64,000 bases of DNA from Jatrophihabitans endophyticus (GCF_900129455.1 NZ_FQVU01000002.1:124001-188000), one strand, 5' to 3'; positions 18,260 to 27,779 are shown, counted from the first letter of the stretch. Notes: generated by a model not told the origin, from the sequence alone. A program made the numbers and translations.

Positions 18260-19345
18260 GTGCCCCCGTCCGCTCCGTCGACCACCCCCACGCCGAGTGG
18301 TCGTTCGCGGCGTCCCGTGGTCGCCGACTCGGCGACCGCTCACCCTCGTCACCGACCGCGCGCCCGGGCCGCCGCGCTCGGGGCCTGCCTCGCCGCGGTC
18401 GTGGTGATGTGCGTGCTCAGCCTGGCGCTCGGCACGCGCGCCATCTCCCCCGGCGCCGTGTTCACCGCCCTGACCGACCCGAGCGCCCCGTTCGCGGAAA
18501 CGATCCGCGGGCTGCGGGTGCCACGGACCCTCACCGCCCTGGCCGCCGGGGCCGCGCTCGGCCTCGCCGGGACGGTCATGCAGGGCGTCACCCGCAACCC
18601 CCTCGCCGACCCGGGCCTCCTGGGCGTCAACGCCGGCGCCTCCCTGCTCGTCGTCACCGCGATCACCTGGCTCGGCATCAGCTCGCCCGTCGGCTTCGTG
18701 TGGTTCGCCTTCGCCGGGGCCGCGGTCGCCACCGTCGTGGTCTACGCGATCGCGTCGCGCGCGACCGGGGGCGCCACCCCGTTCCGGCTCGCGCTGGCCG
18801 GCGCCGCCGTGACGGCCGCCGGCACCTCGCTGGTCACCCTCGTCCTGCTGACCAGCCGCACCACCCTCGACCAGTACCGGTTCTGGTCGGTGGGCTCGCT
18901 CGCCAACCCCGACACCGGCAGCCTGCTGACGGTGCTGCCGTTCCTGCTCGTCGGCGCTGCCCTGGCCCTCGGCAGCGGTCGGACGATGAACGCGCTCGCG
19001 CTCGGCGAGGACGCCGCGGTCGGCCTCGGCCAGGACCTGCGCCGCGCGAAGCTGGTGATGGGCACGGCCATCGTCCTGCTCTGCGGGTCGGCGACCGCCC
19101 TCGCCGGACCGATCGCGTTCGTCGGGCTCACCGTCGCCCACATCGCCCGGCGTCTCGCCGGCGGCGACTACCGCTGGGTGCTGCCGCTCGCAGCCACGCT
19201 CGGGCCGGCCCTGCTGCTCGGCGCCGACGTCCTCGGCCGGCTGGTGGCCCGCCCCGGCGAGCTCGAGGCGGGCATCGTCGTGGCCTTCCTCGGCGCGCCG
19301 GTGATGATCGGGCTGGTCCGTCGTGGCCAGGTGCCGGTGCGATGA
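18260..19345 (+). CDS. Iron-siderophore ABC transporter permease (FecCD family), subunit 1
   Basis: 361 aa, 8-10 hydrophobic helices. FecCD signatures include LRVPRTLTALAAGAALGLAGTVMQGVTRNPLADPGLLGVNAGAS and GPIAFVGLTVAHIARRLAGGDYR. It forms the membrane channel with the next permease. The GTG at 18260 is 5 bp after the upstream gene. A GTG 19 codons later is also possible. It ends with an ATGA overlap to subunit 2. Confidence 0.93.
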   Translation: MPPSAPSTTPTPSGRSRRPVVADSATAHPRHRPRARAAALGACLAAVVVMCVLSLALGTRAISPGAVFTALTDPSAPFAETIRGLRVPRTLTALAAGAALGLAGTVMQGVTRNPLADPGLLGVNAGASLLVVTAITWLGISSPVGFVWFAFAGAAVATVVVYAIASRATGGATPFRLALAGAAVTAAGTSLVTLVLLTSRTTLDQYRFWSVGSLANPDTGSLLTVLPFLLVGAALALGSGRTMNALALGEDAAVGLGQDLRRAKLVMGTAIVLLCGSATALAGPIAFVGLTVAHIARRLAGGDYRWVLPLAATLGPALLLGADVLGRLVARPGELEAGIVVAFLGAPVMIGLVRRGQVPVR

Positions 19346-20439
19346 CCGCGGTCCGACTGTCCAAGCAGGCCCCCGACCGGACCGGCGACGCGGCCGCCAC
19401 CCGGGCCGCGGCCGCGCTGATACGGGCGCCGCGACTGCGACGCCGGCGCCGCTACGCGCTCGTCGTGACGGTGCTGGTCGTCGCCGTGCTCACGGTGGCG
19501 ACCATCGCGGTGAGCGTCGGCGACCTCACCGTGTCCGCGCCCGACATCGTCCGGACGATCCTCGGCCACGGCACCCGCTTCACCGACGTCCTCGTGCTGC
19601 AGCTGCGGCTGCCCCGCGTCGTGCTGGCGATGCTCGCCGGTGCCGCGCTCGCGCTGTCCGGCGCCCTGTTCCAGGCCCTGCTGCACAACGCGCTCGCCAG
19701 CCCGGACATCCTCGGCATCAGCGGCGGCGCCAGCGTCGCGACGGTGCTGGGCAGCCTGGTGCTCGGCTGGTCGGGTGTCGCGCTGTCAGGGCTCGCCTTC
19801 GGCGGGGCCGTCCTCGTCGCGCTGGTGATCTACGGGCTCGCCTGGGACGGCACGGTGGCCGGCAACCGCTTCGTCCTCGTCGGCATCGGCGTCGCGTTCA
19901 TGGTGACGGCGGCGCTCGGCTACGTCCTCACCCGGGCCGAGGTGCAGCAGGCCCAGGTCGCGCTCGTCGCGCTCGTCGGCGGCGTCGGCGACGCCACCTG
20001 GACCGGCAACGCCATCGCGGCCGTCAGCCTGGGCGCGCTGCTGCTGCTCGCCGCCGGCGCCGCGCCGAGCCTGCGGGTGCTGCAGCTCGGCGACGACACC
20101 GCCACCGGGCTGGGCGTGCCGGCCGACCGGCGCCGCCTCGCGCTGCTCGCGCTCGCGGTCATGTTCGCCGCGGTCGGCGTGGCGGGTGCGGGCCCCCTCG
20201 CCTTCGTGGCCTTCATGTCCGCGCCGATCGCCCGGCGGCTGCTGCGTGACGGCTCGTCGGCCCTGGTGCCCGCGGCGCTCGTGGGCGCACTGCTCGTGCT
20301 GGTCGCCGACCTCGCCGGCCAGCACCTCATCCCCGGCGGCACCCGGCTGCCGGCCGGTGTGCTCACCGGCGCCATCGGCGCGCCCTACCTGCTCTGGCTG
20401 CTCGCCACCCGTTCCCGAACCACCGGAGGCCAGTCGTGA
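19342..20439 (+). CDS. Iron-siderophore ABC transporter permease (FecCD family), subunit 2
   Basis: 365 aa, multi-pass. It has LRLPRVVLAMLAGAALALSGALFQALLHNALASPDILGISGGAS and the C-terminal GPLAFVAFMSAPIARRLLRDG...PGGTRLPAGVLTGAIGAPYLLWLL. A hydrophilic, Arg-rich N-terminus of about 45 residues precedes the first helix. It is translationally coupled to both neighbours (ATGA and GTGA overlaps). Confidence 0.94.
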   Translation: MTAVRLSKQAPDRTGDAAATRAAAALIRAPRLRRRRRYALVVTVLVVAVLTVATIAVSVGDLTVSAPDIVRTILGHGTRFTDVLVLQLRLPRVVLAMLAGAALALSGALFQALLHNALASPDILGISGGASVATVLGSLVLGWSGVALSGLAFGGAVLVALVIYGLAWDGTVAGNRFVLVGIGVAFMVTAALGYVLTRAEVQQAQVALVALVGGVGDATWTGNAIAAVSLGALLLLAAGAAPSLRVLQLGDDTATGLGVPADRRRLALLALAVMFAAVGVAGAGPLAFVAFMSAPIARRLLRDGSSALVPAALVGALLVLVADLAGQHLIPGGTRLPAGVLTGAIGAPYLLWLLATRSRTTGGQS

Positions 20440-21275
20440 CCGTCTCGACCGACGCCCGCCCTGCCGAGCACGAGCTGCGCGCCGCGGGCCTGCACCTCGG
20501 CTACGAGGGGCGGACGGTCGTCACCGACCTCGATCTCACCGTCCCGCCCGGTCGGGTGACCGCGATCGTCGGGCCGAACGGCTGCGGCAAGTCGACGCTG
20601 CTGCGGGGGCTCGGCCGGCTGCTGCGCCCCACCTCGGGCCAGGTGGTGCTCGACGGCAGCGACATCCACTCGCTGCGCACGCGCGACGTCGCGACGACGC
20701 TGGGCCTGCTGCCGCAGCACCCGGTGGCCCCGGACGGCATCACCGTCGCCGAGCTGGTCGGGCGCGGTCGCCATCCGCACCAGCGATGGTTCTCGCCGTG
20801 GTCGGGCTCCGACGACGAGATCGTCGCGACGGCGCTCCGGGCGACGTCCACCCTGGACGTCCGGGACCGTGCGGTCGACGCGCTCTCGGGCGGCCAGCGG
20901 CAGCGGGTGTGGATCGCCATGGCGCTCGCCCAGCAGACCGACATCCTGCTGCTCGACGAGCCGACGACGTTCCTCGACGTCACCCACCAGATCGAGGTCC
21001 TGGACCTGCTCGCCGACCTCAACCGCGATCACGGCACCACGATCGTCATGGTGCTGCACGACCTGAACCTCGCCGCGCGTTACGCCCACCACGTCGTCCT
21101 CATGTGCGAGGGCCGCGTGACCGGCGGCGGCGCACCGGCCGAGGTGATCACCGCGGCGGCCATCCGCGACACGTTCGCGCTGGAGAGCCTCGTCGTGGCC
21201 GACCCGGTGAGCGGCTCGCCGATGGTCGTGCCCATGGGCCGGCTGCACCGCGCCGACACCTCTTCGCTAGGTTAG
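20436..21275 (+). CDS. Iron-siderophore ABC transporter ATP-binding protein
   Basis: 279 aa. Walker A is VGPNGCGKSTLL, the signature LSGGQRQRVWIAMAL, Walker B ILLLDEPTTFLD and the switch histidine VLHDLNL. The domain order and the THQIEVLDLL stretch are typical of FepC/FecE-type ATPases. The GTG at 20436 overlaps the permease stop. The stop codon lies within the next iron box, so this gene and the lipoprotein gene are separately controllable. Confidence 0.94.
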   Translation: MTVSTDARPAEHELRAAGLHLGYEGRTVVTDLDLTVPPGRVTAIVGPNGCGKSTLLRGLGRLLRPTSGQVVLDGSDIHSLRTRDVATTLGLLPQHPVAPDGITVAELVGRGRHPHQRWFSPWSGSDDEIVATALRATSTLDVRDRAVDALSGGQRQRVWIAMALAQQTDILLLDEPTTFLDVTHQIEVLDLLADLNRDHGTTIVMVLHDLNLAARYAHHVVLMCEGRVTGGGAPAEVITAAAIRDTFALESLVVADPVSGSPMVVPMGRLHRADTSSLG

Positions 21276-21286
21276 GCAAACCTAAG
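21267..21286 (+). promoter_or_regulatory. DtxR/IdeR-type iron box upstream of the lipoprotein gene
   Basis: CTAGGTTAGGCAAACCTAA (21267-21285) matches the consensus TTAGGTTAGGCTAACCTAA at 17 of 19 positions by hand count. It lies 15 bp before the ATG of the substrate-binding lipoprotein and contains the TAG stop of the ATPase gene. Binding of an Fe(II)-loaded DtxR-family repressor would shut off the lipoprotein gene under iron-replete conditions. Confidence 0.85.
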
Positions 21287-21300
21287 TCGAGAGGACGATC

Positions 21301-22353
21301 ATGACCCGCCGCCCCCTCCTGCGCGCCTCCCTCGTCGCGCTCACCGCCGCCGCCCTGGCGCTGGCCGGCTGCTCCACCTCCGAGACCGACGACGAGCCGG
21401 CCGGCTCCTCGGGCGCCGCGACGACCGCGGGCGCCACCGACGCGTTCCCGGTGACGATGAAGCACGCCCTGGGCACGACCACCGTCGACGAGGCGCCCAA
21501 GCGCGTCGTCACTCTCGGCTGGGGCGTCGCCGACGCCGCGCTGGCCGTCGGCGTCGTGCCGGCCGCGATGGAGTACCAGGTCTACGGCTCCGGCGCCGAC
21601 GGCATCCCGCCGTGGACCGAGCAGAAGATCAAGTCGATGGGCGTCAAGACGCCGACCGTCCTGCCCAAGGCCACCGCGGAGCCCGCCTACGACGCGATCC
21701 TCAAGGCGTCGCCGGACCTCATCCTCGCCACGTCCACGGGCATCACCGCCGAGCAGTACAAGAAGCTCAGCGACATCGCCCCGACCGTCGCCTACACCGG
21801 CAAGCCGTACACCACGCCCTGGACGACGAACGTCGCGCAGGTCGCCAAGGCGCTGGGCCGTGAGCAGCAGGGCAAGCAGGTGCTGGCCGGCATCGACAAG
21901 CAGATCTCGACCGCGGCGGCCGCGCACCCGGAGCTGAAGGGCAAGACGCTCGCCGCGGTGTGGGACGTCGGCGGCACGTTCTACGTCTACAAGAAGGCCG
22001 ACGCCCGCGTCGGGTTCATGCTCGACCTGGGCCCGTCCAGCGCGCCGAGCGTCGACGCGCTGGCCAACGGCAAGGAGTCGTTCTACTACACGCTGAGTCA
22101 TGAGTTGGTCGACCAGATCGACAGCGACATCCTCGTGACCTACGCCGACACCCCGGCGCTGCTCAAGACCTTCCTGGCCAAGCCGTACGCCAAGGGCATC
22201 CCCGCGGTGAAGACCGGCGCGGTCGCCGCGATCGTCGGGACCGAGAAGGTGGCGGCGGTGTCGCCGCCGACGGCGGTGTCGCTGCCCGGCGCGCTGCCCG
22301 GCCTCGTCGACACGCTGTCGGCCGCGGCGAAGAAGGCCGCCGCCGCGAAGTAG
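21301..22353 (+). CDS. Iron-siderophore substrate-binding lipoprotein
   Basis: 350 aa. A lipoprotein signal peptide has the lipobox LAGC at about residues 20-23 (LVALTAAALALAGCSTSE). The mature FecB/FepB-like fold has KRVVTLGWGVADAALAVGVVP, SPDLILATSTGITAEQYKKLSDIAPTV and DSDILVTYADTPALL. It should capture the ferric siderophore outside the membrane for the upstream transporter. GAGAGGA at 21289-21295 lies 5 bp before the ATG and probably serves as its Shine-Dalgarno. It has its own iron box. Confidence 0.93.
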   Translation: MTRRPLLRASLVALTAAALALAGCSTSETDDEPAGSSGAATTAGATDAFPVTMKHALGTTTVDEAPKRVVTLGWGVADAALAVGVVPAAMEYQVYGSGADGIPPWTEQKIKSMGVKTPTVLPKATAEPAYDAILKASPDLILATSTGITAEQYKKLSDIAPTVAYTGKPYTTPWTTNVAQVAKALGREQQGKQVLAGIDKQISTAAAAHPELKGKTLAAVWDVGGTFYVYKKADARVGFMLDLGPSSAPSVDALANGKESFYYTLSHELVDQIDSDILVTYADTPALLKTFLAKPYAKGIPAVKTGAVAAIVGTEKVAAVSPPTAVSLPGALPGLVDTLSAAAKKAAAAK

Positions 22354-22374
22354 CTCGCCCGACACCCCCACTCG

Positions 22375-22426
22375 TGATCAAGAGGACGTAGTGGTCGCCA
22401 TGGCGGCCGCTACGTCCTCTCGATCA
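22375..22426. terminator. Bidirectional hairpin between convergent genes
   Basis: Arms 22375-22391 and 22410-22426 (TGATCAAGAGGACGTAG and CTACGTCCTCTCGATCA) pair at 16 of 17 positions. The 18-nt centre around GCCATGGC is itself nearly self-complementary. It lies between the convergent lipoprotein gene and glmM and would fold on either transcript. There is no U-tract. Confidence 0.75.
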
Positions 22427-22440
22427 CCGACCGGGAGGGC

Positions 22441-23775
22441 TCAGACGGCGCCGACGACGCCCGCGAGCCGCCGCGCGACCTCGTCGGCGTAGTCCTGGGT
22501 GGCGGCCTCGACCATGACCCGGACCAGCGGCTCGGTCCCGGACGGTCGCAGCAGGACCCGGCCGGCGTCGCCCAGCTCGGACTCCGCCGCCGCGACCGCC
22601 GCCGCGACCTCGCGCGAGTCGGCCACCGCCGCGCGGTCGCCCACGCGCACGTTGACGAGGGTCTGCGGCAGCCGCTGCACGACGGCGGCCAGCTCGGCCA
22701 GCGGCGTGCCGGTCGACACCATCCGGGCCATCACGTGCAGCGCGGTGAGCAGCCCGTCGCCGGTCGTCGCGGCGTCGCTGAAGACCAGGTGACCGCTCTG
22801 CTCGCCGCCGAGGCTGAGCTCCTTGGCGCGCAACGCCTCGAGGACGTAACGGTCGCCGACGGCGGTGGTGATCACCTCGATCCCGGCACCGCGCATGGCG
22901 TGGTGGAACCCGAGGTTGCTCATGACCGTGGCCACCACGGTGTCGTCGCGCAAGGAGCCGCGGTCGCGCAGCGCCAGGGCGCAGACGGCCAGCAGCTGGT
23001 CGCCGTCGACCACCGCGCCGGTGGCGTCGACCGCCAGGCAGCGGTCGGCGTCGCCGTCGTGCGCGATGCCGAGGTGCGCCCCGGTCTCGCGCACCGCGGT
23101 GACGAGGCCGTCGAGGTGTGTCGAGCCCACCCCGTCGTTGATGTTCAGGCCGTCGGGCCGGGCCGCGATCGGGGTCACCTGCGCGCCCGCGCCGCGGTAG
23201 ATCTCCGGCGCCACGTGCGAGGCCGCGCCGTGGGCGCAGTCGACGACGACGTGCAGGCCGTCGAGCCGGGTCGGCTGGGCGCCGAGCAGGTGCGCGCCGT
23301 AACGCTCCACCACGTCGTCGGCCACCCGGACCCGGCCCACCCGCGCGCCGGTCGGCCGGAACGGCGCACCGGCCGCGACGGCGGCCTCGATCTCGGCCTC
23401 GATGTCGTCGGGCAGCTTGTGGCCGCCCGCGGCGAACAGCTTCACGCCGTTGTCGGGCATCGGGTTGTGTGACGCCGAGAGCACGACGCCGAGGTCGGCG
23501 CCGTAGGAGCCGGTCAGGAACGCGACGGCCGGGGTCGGCGCGACGCCGACGAGCAGCACGTCGGCACCGGCCGAGGTCAACCCGGCGACGACGGCCGCCT
23601 CCAGCATCTCGCCACTCGCCCGCGGGTCGCGTCCCACCACCGCAACCGGGCGGTGGGACGCGTCGTGGGCGACGAGGACGCGCACTGCGGCCGCGGCCAC
23701 CGCCAGTGCGAGTTCCGGGGTGAGGTCACCGTTGGCGAGGCCGCGTACGCCGTCGGTGCCGAACAGCGAGCCCAC
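22441..23775 (-). CDS. glmM: Phosphoglucosamine mutase
   Basis: 444 aa. It converts glucosamine-6-P to glucosamine-1-P for UDP-GlcNAc. It begins [22 protein letters not shown]. The phosphoserine loop is [14 protein letters not shown], the metal loop [13 protein letters not shown], the sugar loop GGEQSGH and the phosphate-binding loop [14 protein letters not shown]. It follows rpsI by 7 bp in the rplM-rpsI-glmM operon, the usual actinobacterial arrangement. Confidence 0.98.
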   Translation of the reverse strand: MGSLFGTDGVRGLANGDLTPELALAVAAAAVRVLVAHDASHRPVAVVGRDPRASGEMLEAAVVAGLTSAGADVLLVGVAPTPAVAFLTGSYGADLGVVLSASHNPMPDNGVKLFAAGGHKLPDDIEAEIEAAVAAGAPFRPTGARVGRVRVADDVVERYGAHLLGAQPTRLDGLHVVVDCAHGAASHVAPEIYRGAGAQVTPIAARPDGLNINDGVGSTHLDGLVTAVRETGAHLGIAHDGDADRCLAVDATGAVVDGDQLLAVCALALRDRGSLRDDTVVATVMSNLGFHHAMRGAGIEVITTAVGDRYVLEALRAKELSLGGEQSGHLVFSDAATTGDGLLTALHVMARMVSTGTPLAELAAVVQRLPQTLVNVRVGDRAAVADSREVAAAVAAAESELGDAGRVLLRPSGTEPLVRVMVEAATQDYADEVARRLAGVVGAV

Positions 23776-23782
23776 GAACGGG

Positions 23783-24172
23783 TTACCGCTTGCTGTACTG
23801 CGGAGCCTTGCGGGCCTTCTTCAGGCCGTACTTCTTGCGCTCCTTGACCCGGGGGTCGCGGGTGAGGAAGCCGGCCTTCTTCAGCGCCGGCCGGTCGTCG
23901 GGCTCGGCGTTGATGAGCGCGCGGGCGATGGCGAGCCGCAGCGCGCCGGCCTGCCCGGTGACCCCGCCGCCGGACAGCGTGGCGATGACGTCGAACTGGC
24001 CGTCCTTCTCCAGGGTGACGAACGGCTCCTTGATGAGCTGCTGGTGCACCTTGTTCGGGAAGTAGTTCTCGAGGCTGCGGCCGTTGAGCTTGAACTCGCC
24101 GCTGCCGGGGACGATGCGGACGCGGACGATCGCCTCCTTGCGGCGACCGACGACGGGAGCGGGAGAGGTCAC
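23783..24172 (-). CDS. rpsI: 30S ribosomal protein S9
   Basis: 129 aa with the S9 core [24 protein letters not shown] and the invariant basic tail [19 protein letters not shown] that reaches the P-site tRNA. The GTG start at 24172 overlaps the rplM stop (GTGA). Confidence 0.99.
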   Translation of the reverse strand: MTSPAPVVGRRKEAIVRVRIVPGSGEFKLNGRSLENYFPNKVHQQLIKEPFVTLEKDGQFDVIATLSGGGVTGQAGALRLAIARALINAEPDDRPALKKAGFLTRDPRVKERKKYGLKKARKAPQYSKR

Positions 24173-24618
24173 TGCGACACCTGCTTGATCTCGAACGGCT
24201 GCGGCTTCTGGGCCGCGTGCGGGTGGTCGGGGCCGGCGTAGACCTTGAGCTTCTTCAGCTGGGCCCGGCCGAGGGAGTTCTTGGGGAGCATGCCGCGCAC
24301 GGCGAGCTCGACGAGGCGCTCGGGACGACGCTCGAGCAGATCACCGACGGTGACCTGCTTCAGGCCGCCCGGGTAGCCGGAGTGGCGGTAGCGCAGCTCG
24401 CCGAGCTTGCTGGGCGAGACGGCGACCTTGTCGGCGTTGACGACGATGACGAAGTCGCCGGTGTCGATGTGCGGGGCGTACTGCGGCTTGTGCTTGCCGC
24501 GCAGGAGGGTGGCGGCCTGGGTGGCCAGGCGGCCGAGGACGACGTCGTTCGCGTCGATCACGTGCCAGCGACGCTCGATCTCACCCGGCTTCGGGGAGTA
24601 CGTGCCTTTGGACGGCAT
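24169..24618 (-). CDS. rplM: 50S ribosomal protein L13
   Basis: 149 aa, full length: [41 protein letters not shown] and [22 protein letters not shown]. First gene of the rplM-rpsI-glmM operon. A promoter candidate lies about 120 bp upstream (24740-24768). Confidence 0.99.
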   Translation of the reverse strand: MPSKGTYSPKPGEIERRWHVIDANDVVLGRLATQAATLLRGKHKPQYAPHIDTGDFVIVVNADKVAVSPSKLGELRYRHSGYPGGLKQVTVGDLLERRPERLVELAVRGMLPKNSLGRAQLKKLKVYAGPDHPHAAQKPQPFEIKQVSQ

Positions 24619-24739
24619 GCAGCAACTCTTTCGGTCGGTCTTCACGCGGTGTGCGCCCCCACGGTCACCGCCGAACGACTCGCGCTGGCGTGTACCCCGG
24701 GGCATGGCCGGGACGTGCGAGGTCGCACGTCGAGACCGA

Positions 24740-24768
24740 AGGTTACCGGCGCGACTTCGACCCGCCAA
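24740..24768 (-). promoter_or_regulatory. Candidate sigma-A promoter for rplM-rpsI-glmM
   Basis: On the minus strand, TTGGCG (complement of 24763-24768), a 17-nt spacer, then TAACCT (complement of 24740-24745). The -35 lies in GGATTTGGCG, a 10-mer also present at the rpsL promoter. It would give a leader of about 115 nt. Confidence 0.55.
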
Positions 24769-24835
24769 ATCCGGCACTCTCGTCTACCCTGACCTCACCC
24801 CGGCCGTACCCCCCCGGGGACGGGAGTCGAGTGCG

Positions 24836-25483
24836 ATGAAGCACAGTTCGTCGGCAGTGCTGCGACGCGTCGGCGTGGTGCCGCTCGCCTGCGTGATCGG
24901 AGCCGTGCTGATCGTCGCGATCGCCGGCATCGCCTGGAACACCTCGCCCTACTACGGCCGCGACGACCGGGTGGCGGCCGCGGCGCCGGACACCGCGCCG
25001 GTCCCGTCGGTGACGGGCACCTACCGCGCGGCCCTCGCGCCGACCCGCATCGACATCCCGCGGCTCAAGGCCACCGCGCGCATCGTCGAGGTGGCCACCA
25101 GCCCGGACGGCGAGCTCGAGATCCCCAAGAACCCCAAGATCGTGGGCTGGTGGAGCCCCGGGGCCAAGCCCGGCGCCCGCAAGGGCACCGCCGTGCTGTC
25201 GAGCCACATCAACTACGCGGGCGTGACCGGCACGTTCGCCTCGATCGGCAAGCTCCACAAGGACGACGTGGTCGACGTCTACGGCAAGTACAACGCGCGC
25301 AAGACCAAGGTGCGCTTCCGCGTCACCGCCGTCCGGACGTATCACAAGACGGCGCTGCCGTACCGGCAGATCTTCGACCAGAAGATCGCGGGGCGCATCG
25401 CGCTCGTCACCTGCGGCGGTCCGTTCGACGCGGCGACCGGCAACTACCTGGACAACATCGTCGTCTACGGCGTCGCCACCTGA
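24836..25483 (+). CDS. Class F-type sortase
   Basis: 215 aa. One N-terminal membrane anchor (VVPLACVIGAVLIVAIAGIAW) and a sortase domain with RIDIPRLKATARIVEV, the catalytic His in GTAVLSSHINYAG and the catalytic Cys in IALVTCGGPFD, ending GNYLDNIVVYG. It would attach or process sorting-signal proteins at the cell surface. No LPxTG substrate is obvious in this window. The conserved arginine expected just after the Cys is not evident. Start by ATG at 24836 with GGGAG about 9 bp upstream. Confidence 0.88.
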   Translation: MKHSSSAVLRRVGVVPLACVIGAVLIVAIAGIAWNTSPYYGRDDRVAAAAPDTAPVPSVTGTYRAALAPTRIDIPRLKATARIVEVATSPDGELEIPKNPKIVGWWSPGAKPGARKGTAVLSSHINYAGVTGTFASIGKLHKDDVVDVYGKYNARKTKVRFRVTAVRTYHKTALPYRQIFDQKIAGRIALVTCGGPFDAATGNYLDNIVVYGVAT

Positions 25484-25505
25484 CGCGATTGCGGCCGCAC
25501 ACCGG

Positions 25506-26087
25506 TCACGGCGCGCGCAGCCCCGGGACGGTCACCATCCCGCCGTAGCTGCTGCCCCCGAAGGAGCGCAGTGCCTGGTGGACCGGCTCGACGAGCTCGG
25601 GGGTGGGGCCCAGCGGCACCGCGAACGCGTCCGGTCCGACCCGCAGTCGGCCGCGCAGCGCGGCGAGCTCCGGATGCCGACCGGCGAACGGGTCCGGGTC
25701 GCGCGGCACCAGCCGCAGCCGGACCGTCCACAGCGTGCCGTTGCCCACCCCGGTGCGACGCCAGCCGGCGTGCAGCTCCACCGTGACGAGCTCGTCCCAG
25801 TCGACCCGCCACGGCCGCCGGCGCGCGTCCCAGGCCAGGCCCGCGGGGTCGACGAGCAACCGGTGCGGCGCGAGGGCGACTCGGCCGCCGGCCGCCACGA
25901 GCGCGGCGAGAGCCACCAGCACGACGACCAGGACGCTCGCGAACACCCGCTTGCCGGTCGAGTTTGCGACGAAGGCACCGGCCAGCAGGCCGCCGGCCAG
26001 GGCCAGCAGGACGGCGAGCCCGACCCCGACCCGCCTCCGCTGCCGGCCGGTGTCCAGCCGAATCGCAGCGCCCTGCGGAGCGCTCAT
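25506..26087 (-). CDS. Membrane protein with PH-like domain
   Basis: 193 aa. Two adjacent hydrophobic helices (VGVGLAVLLALAGGLLAGAFVA and VFASVLVVVLVALAALVAAG, about residues 21-65). A cytoplasmic domain follows in which LLVDPAGLAWDARRRPWRVDWDELVTVEL resembles bacterial PH-like (bPH) sequences. Function unknown. The ATG overlaps the ABC-F stop (ATGA), so the two are co-translated. Confidence 0.75.
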   Translation of the reverse strand: MSAPQGAAIRLDTGRQRRRVGVGLAVLLALAGGLLAGAFVANSTGKRVFASVLVVVLVALAALVAAGGRVALAPHRLLVDPAGLAWDARRRPWRVDWDELVTVELHAGWRRTGVGNGTLWTVRLRLVPRDPDPFAGRHPELAALRGRLRVGPDAFAVPLGPTPELVEPVHQALRSFGGSSYGGMVTVPGLRAP

Positions 26088-27703
26088 CGGGCCCGCACGA
26101 CCCGGGTCTCGTCGAACACCGCTTCGTCGGACTCGTACACCCGCCCGTCGGCACCGAAGACGAGGAACCGGTCGAAGGAGCGGGCGAACCAACGGTCGTG
26201 CGTGACGGCGAGGACGGTCCCCTCGAAGCGACCGAGCGCGTCCTCCAGCGCCTCGGCGCTGAGCACGTCGAGGTTGTCGGTCGGCTCGTCGAGCAGCAGC
26301 AGCGTGCAGCCGCCGAGTTCGAGCAGCAGGATCTGGAGGCGCGCCTGCTGCCCGCCCGACAGCGTGCCGAACCGTTGCTCGGCCTGCTCGCCCAGGCCGT
26401 AACGCCGCAGCAGCGACATGGCGCGGCCCCGGTCGACGCCGGGACGGCCCTCGCCGCCGTCCCACAGCAGCTCCAGCAGCGTCCGGTCGAGCCAGGTGGG
26501 GTGCGCGTGGGTCTGCGCGAACAGGCCGGGCACGACCCGCGCGCCGAGCCGCCATTCGCCGTCGTGCGCGACGTCCTCACCGCCCAGCAGCCGCAGGAAG
26601 TGCGACTTGCCGGCGCCGTTCGCGCCGAGGACGCCGATCCGCTCGCCGTAGAAGATCTCCGCGTCGAACGGCCGCATCAGCCCGGACAGCTCGAGGCCCT
26701 CGCAGCCGACCGCGCGCACGCCGGTGCGGCCACCACGCAGCCGCATCGTCACCGTCTCGTCCTCCGGGCGGTCCGGGGGCGGACCGACGGCCTCGAAGCG
26801 CTCCAGCCGGCGAGCCTGGACGCGGTACTTCTGCGCCATCGACTCGCTGACACGCGCCTGGATCTTGAGGGTGTTGACCAGGTCGACGAGGCGCGCGTGC
26901 TCCTCGTCCCAGCGCCGTCGCAGTTCGGCCATCCGCTCGTGCCGGTCGGCGCGGGCCCGGTGGTAGGAGGCGAAGCCCCCGCCGTGCACCCACGTCGTGC
27001 CGCCCTCGACGGTGACGACGCGATCGGCGACGGTCGCCAGCAGCTCCCGGTCGTGGCTGACGAACAGCACCGTCTTGGTCGTCTCGCGCAGCCGCTGCTC
27101 CAACCAGCGCTTGCCGGGGACGTCGAGGTAGTTGTCCGGCTCGTCGAGCAGCAGCACCTCGTCGCGACCGCGCAGCAGCAGTTCGAGCGCCAGCCGCTTC
27201 TGCTCGCCGCCGCTCAACGTCGTCAGCTCGCGGTACTTGCAGCGCTCGAACGGCACGCCGAGCGCGGCGACCGTGACGGTGTCCCACAGCACCTCGGCGT
27301 CGTAGCCGCCGGCGTCGCCCCACTCGGCGATCGCGTGCGCGTAGGCCAGCTGGGAGGCCTCGTCGTCGGTCTCCATCATCCGCAGCTCGGCGGCCTGCAG
27401 CGCGTCCCACGCGGCGCCGACCGCGGGCGGCCCGAGCCGGACGAGGAACTCCTGCACCGTCGTCGCGTCGCGCACCGAGCCGATGAACTGACGCATGACG
27501 CCCACCCCACCGACGCGGGTGACGGTCCCCCGCTGCGGCTGCTCGTCGCCGGCGATCATGCGCAGCAGCGTCGTCTTGCCCGCGCCGTTCGCGCCGACCA
27601 GTGCCGCCTTGACGCCGTCGCCGACCCGAAAGCCCGCGTCGGTCAACAGCGCGCGCCCGTCGGCCAGCACGTGCCCGATGCCGGCGACCTCCACGTGACC
27701 CAT
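26084..27703 (-). CDS. ABC-F family ATPase
   Basis: 539 aa with two ABC cassettes and no membrane segments. The first has VGANGAGKTTLLRMIAG, TLSGGEQKRLALELLL and LLLDEPDNYLD. The second, from about residue 320, has LGANGAGKSHFLRLLGG, LSGGQQARLQILLLE and LLLDEPTDNLD. A charged linker (RADRHERMAELRRRWDEEHARL) separates them. ABC-F proteins act on the ribosome as translation factors or antibiotic-resistance factors. This one is not close enough to EttA or Uup by eye to name. Confidence 0.92.
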   Translation of the reverse strand: MGHVEVAGIGHVLADGRALLTDAGFRVGDGVKAALVGANGAGKTTLLRMIAGDEQPQRGTVTRVGGVGVMRQFIGSVRDATTVQEFLVRLGPPAVGAAWDALQAAELRMMETDDEASQLAYAHAIAEWGDAGGYDAEVLWDTVTVAALGVPFERCKYRELTTLSGGEQKRLALELLLRGRDEVLLLDEPDNYLDVPGKRWLEQRLRETTKTVLFVSHDRELLATVADRVVTVEGGTTWVHGGGFASYHRARADRHERMAELRRRWDEEHARLVDLVNTLKIQARVSESMAQKYRVQARRLERFEAVGPPPDRPEDETVTMRLRGGRTGVRAVGCEGLELSGLMRPFDAEIFYGERIGVLGANGAGKSHFLRLLGGEDVAHDGEWRLGARVVPGLFAQTHAHPTWLDRTLLELLWDGGEGRPGVDRGRAMSLLRRYGLGEQAEQRFGTLSGGQQARLQILLLELGGCTLLLLDEPTDNLDVLSAEALEDALGRFEGTVLAVTHDRWFARSFDRFLVFGADGRVYESDEAVFDETRVVRAR

Positions 27704-27779
27704 GCGTCCAGTGTCGACGGTCGGGCGCTGCGCCCGCACCCCTATTGGCAGCACGGCCGGCTGCGGCACTATCGACGGC

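Noticed and set aside
22375..22426. Small non-coding RNA or insertion-sequence end
   Set aside because: The structure lies symmetrically between convergent stops and lacks a promoter or transposase; a bidirectional terminator explains it better.
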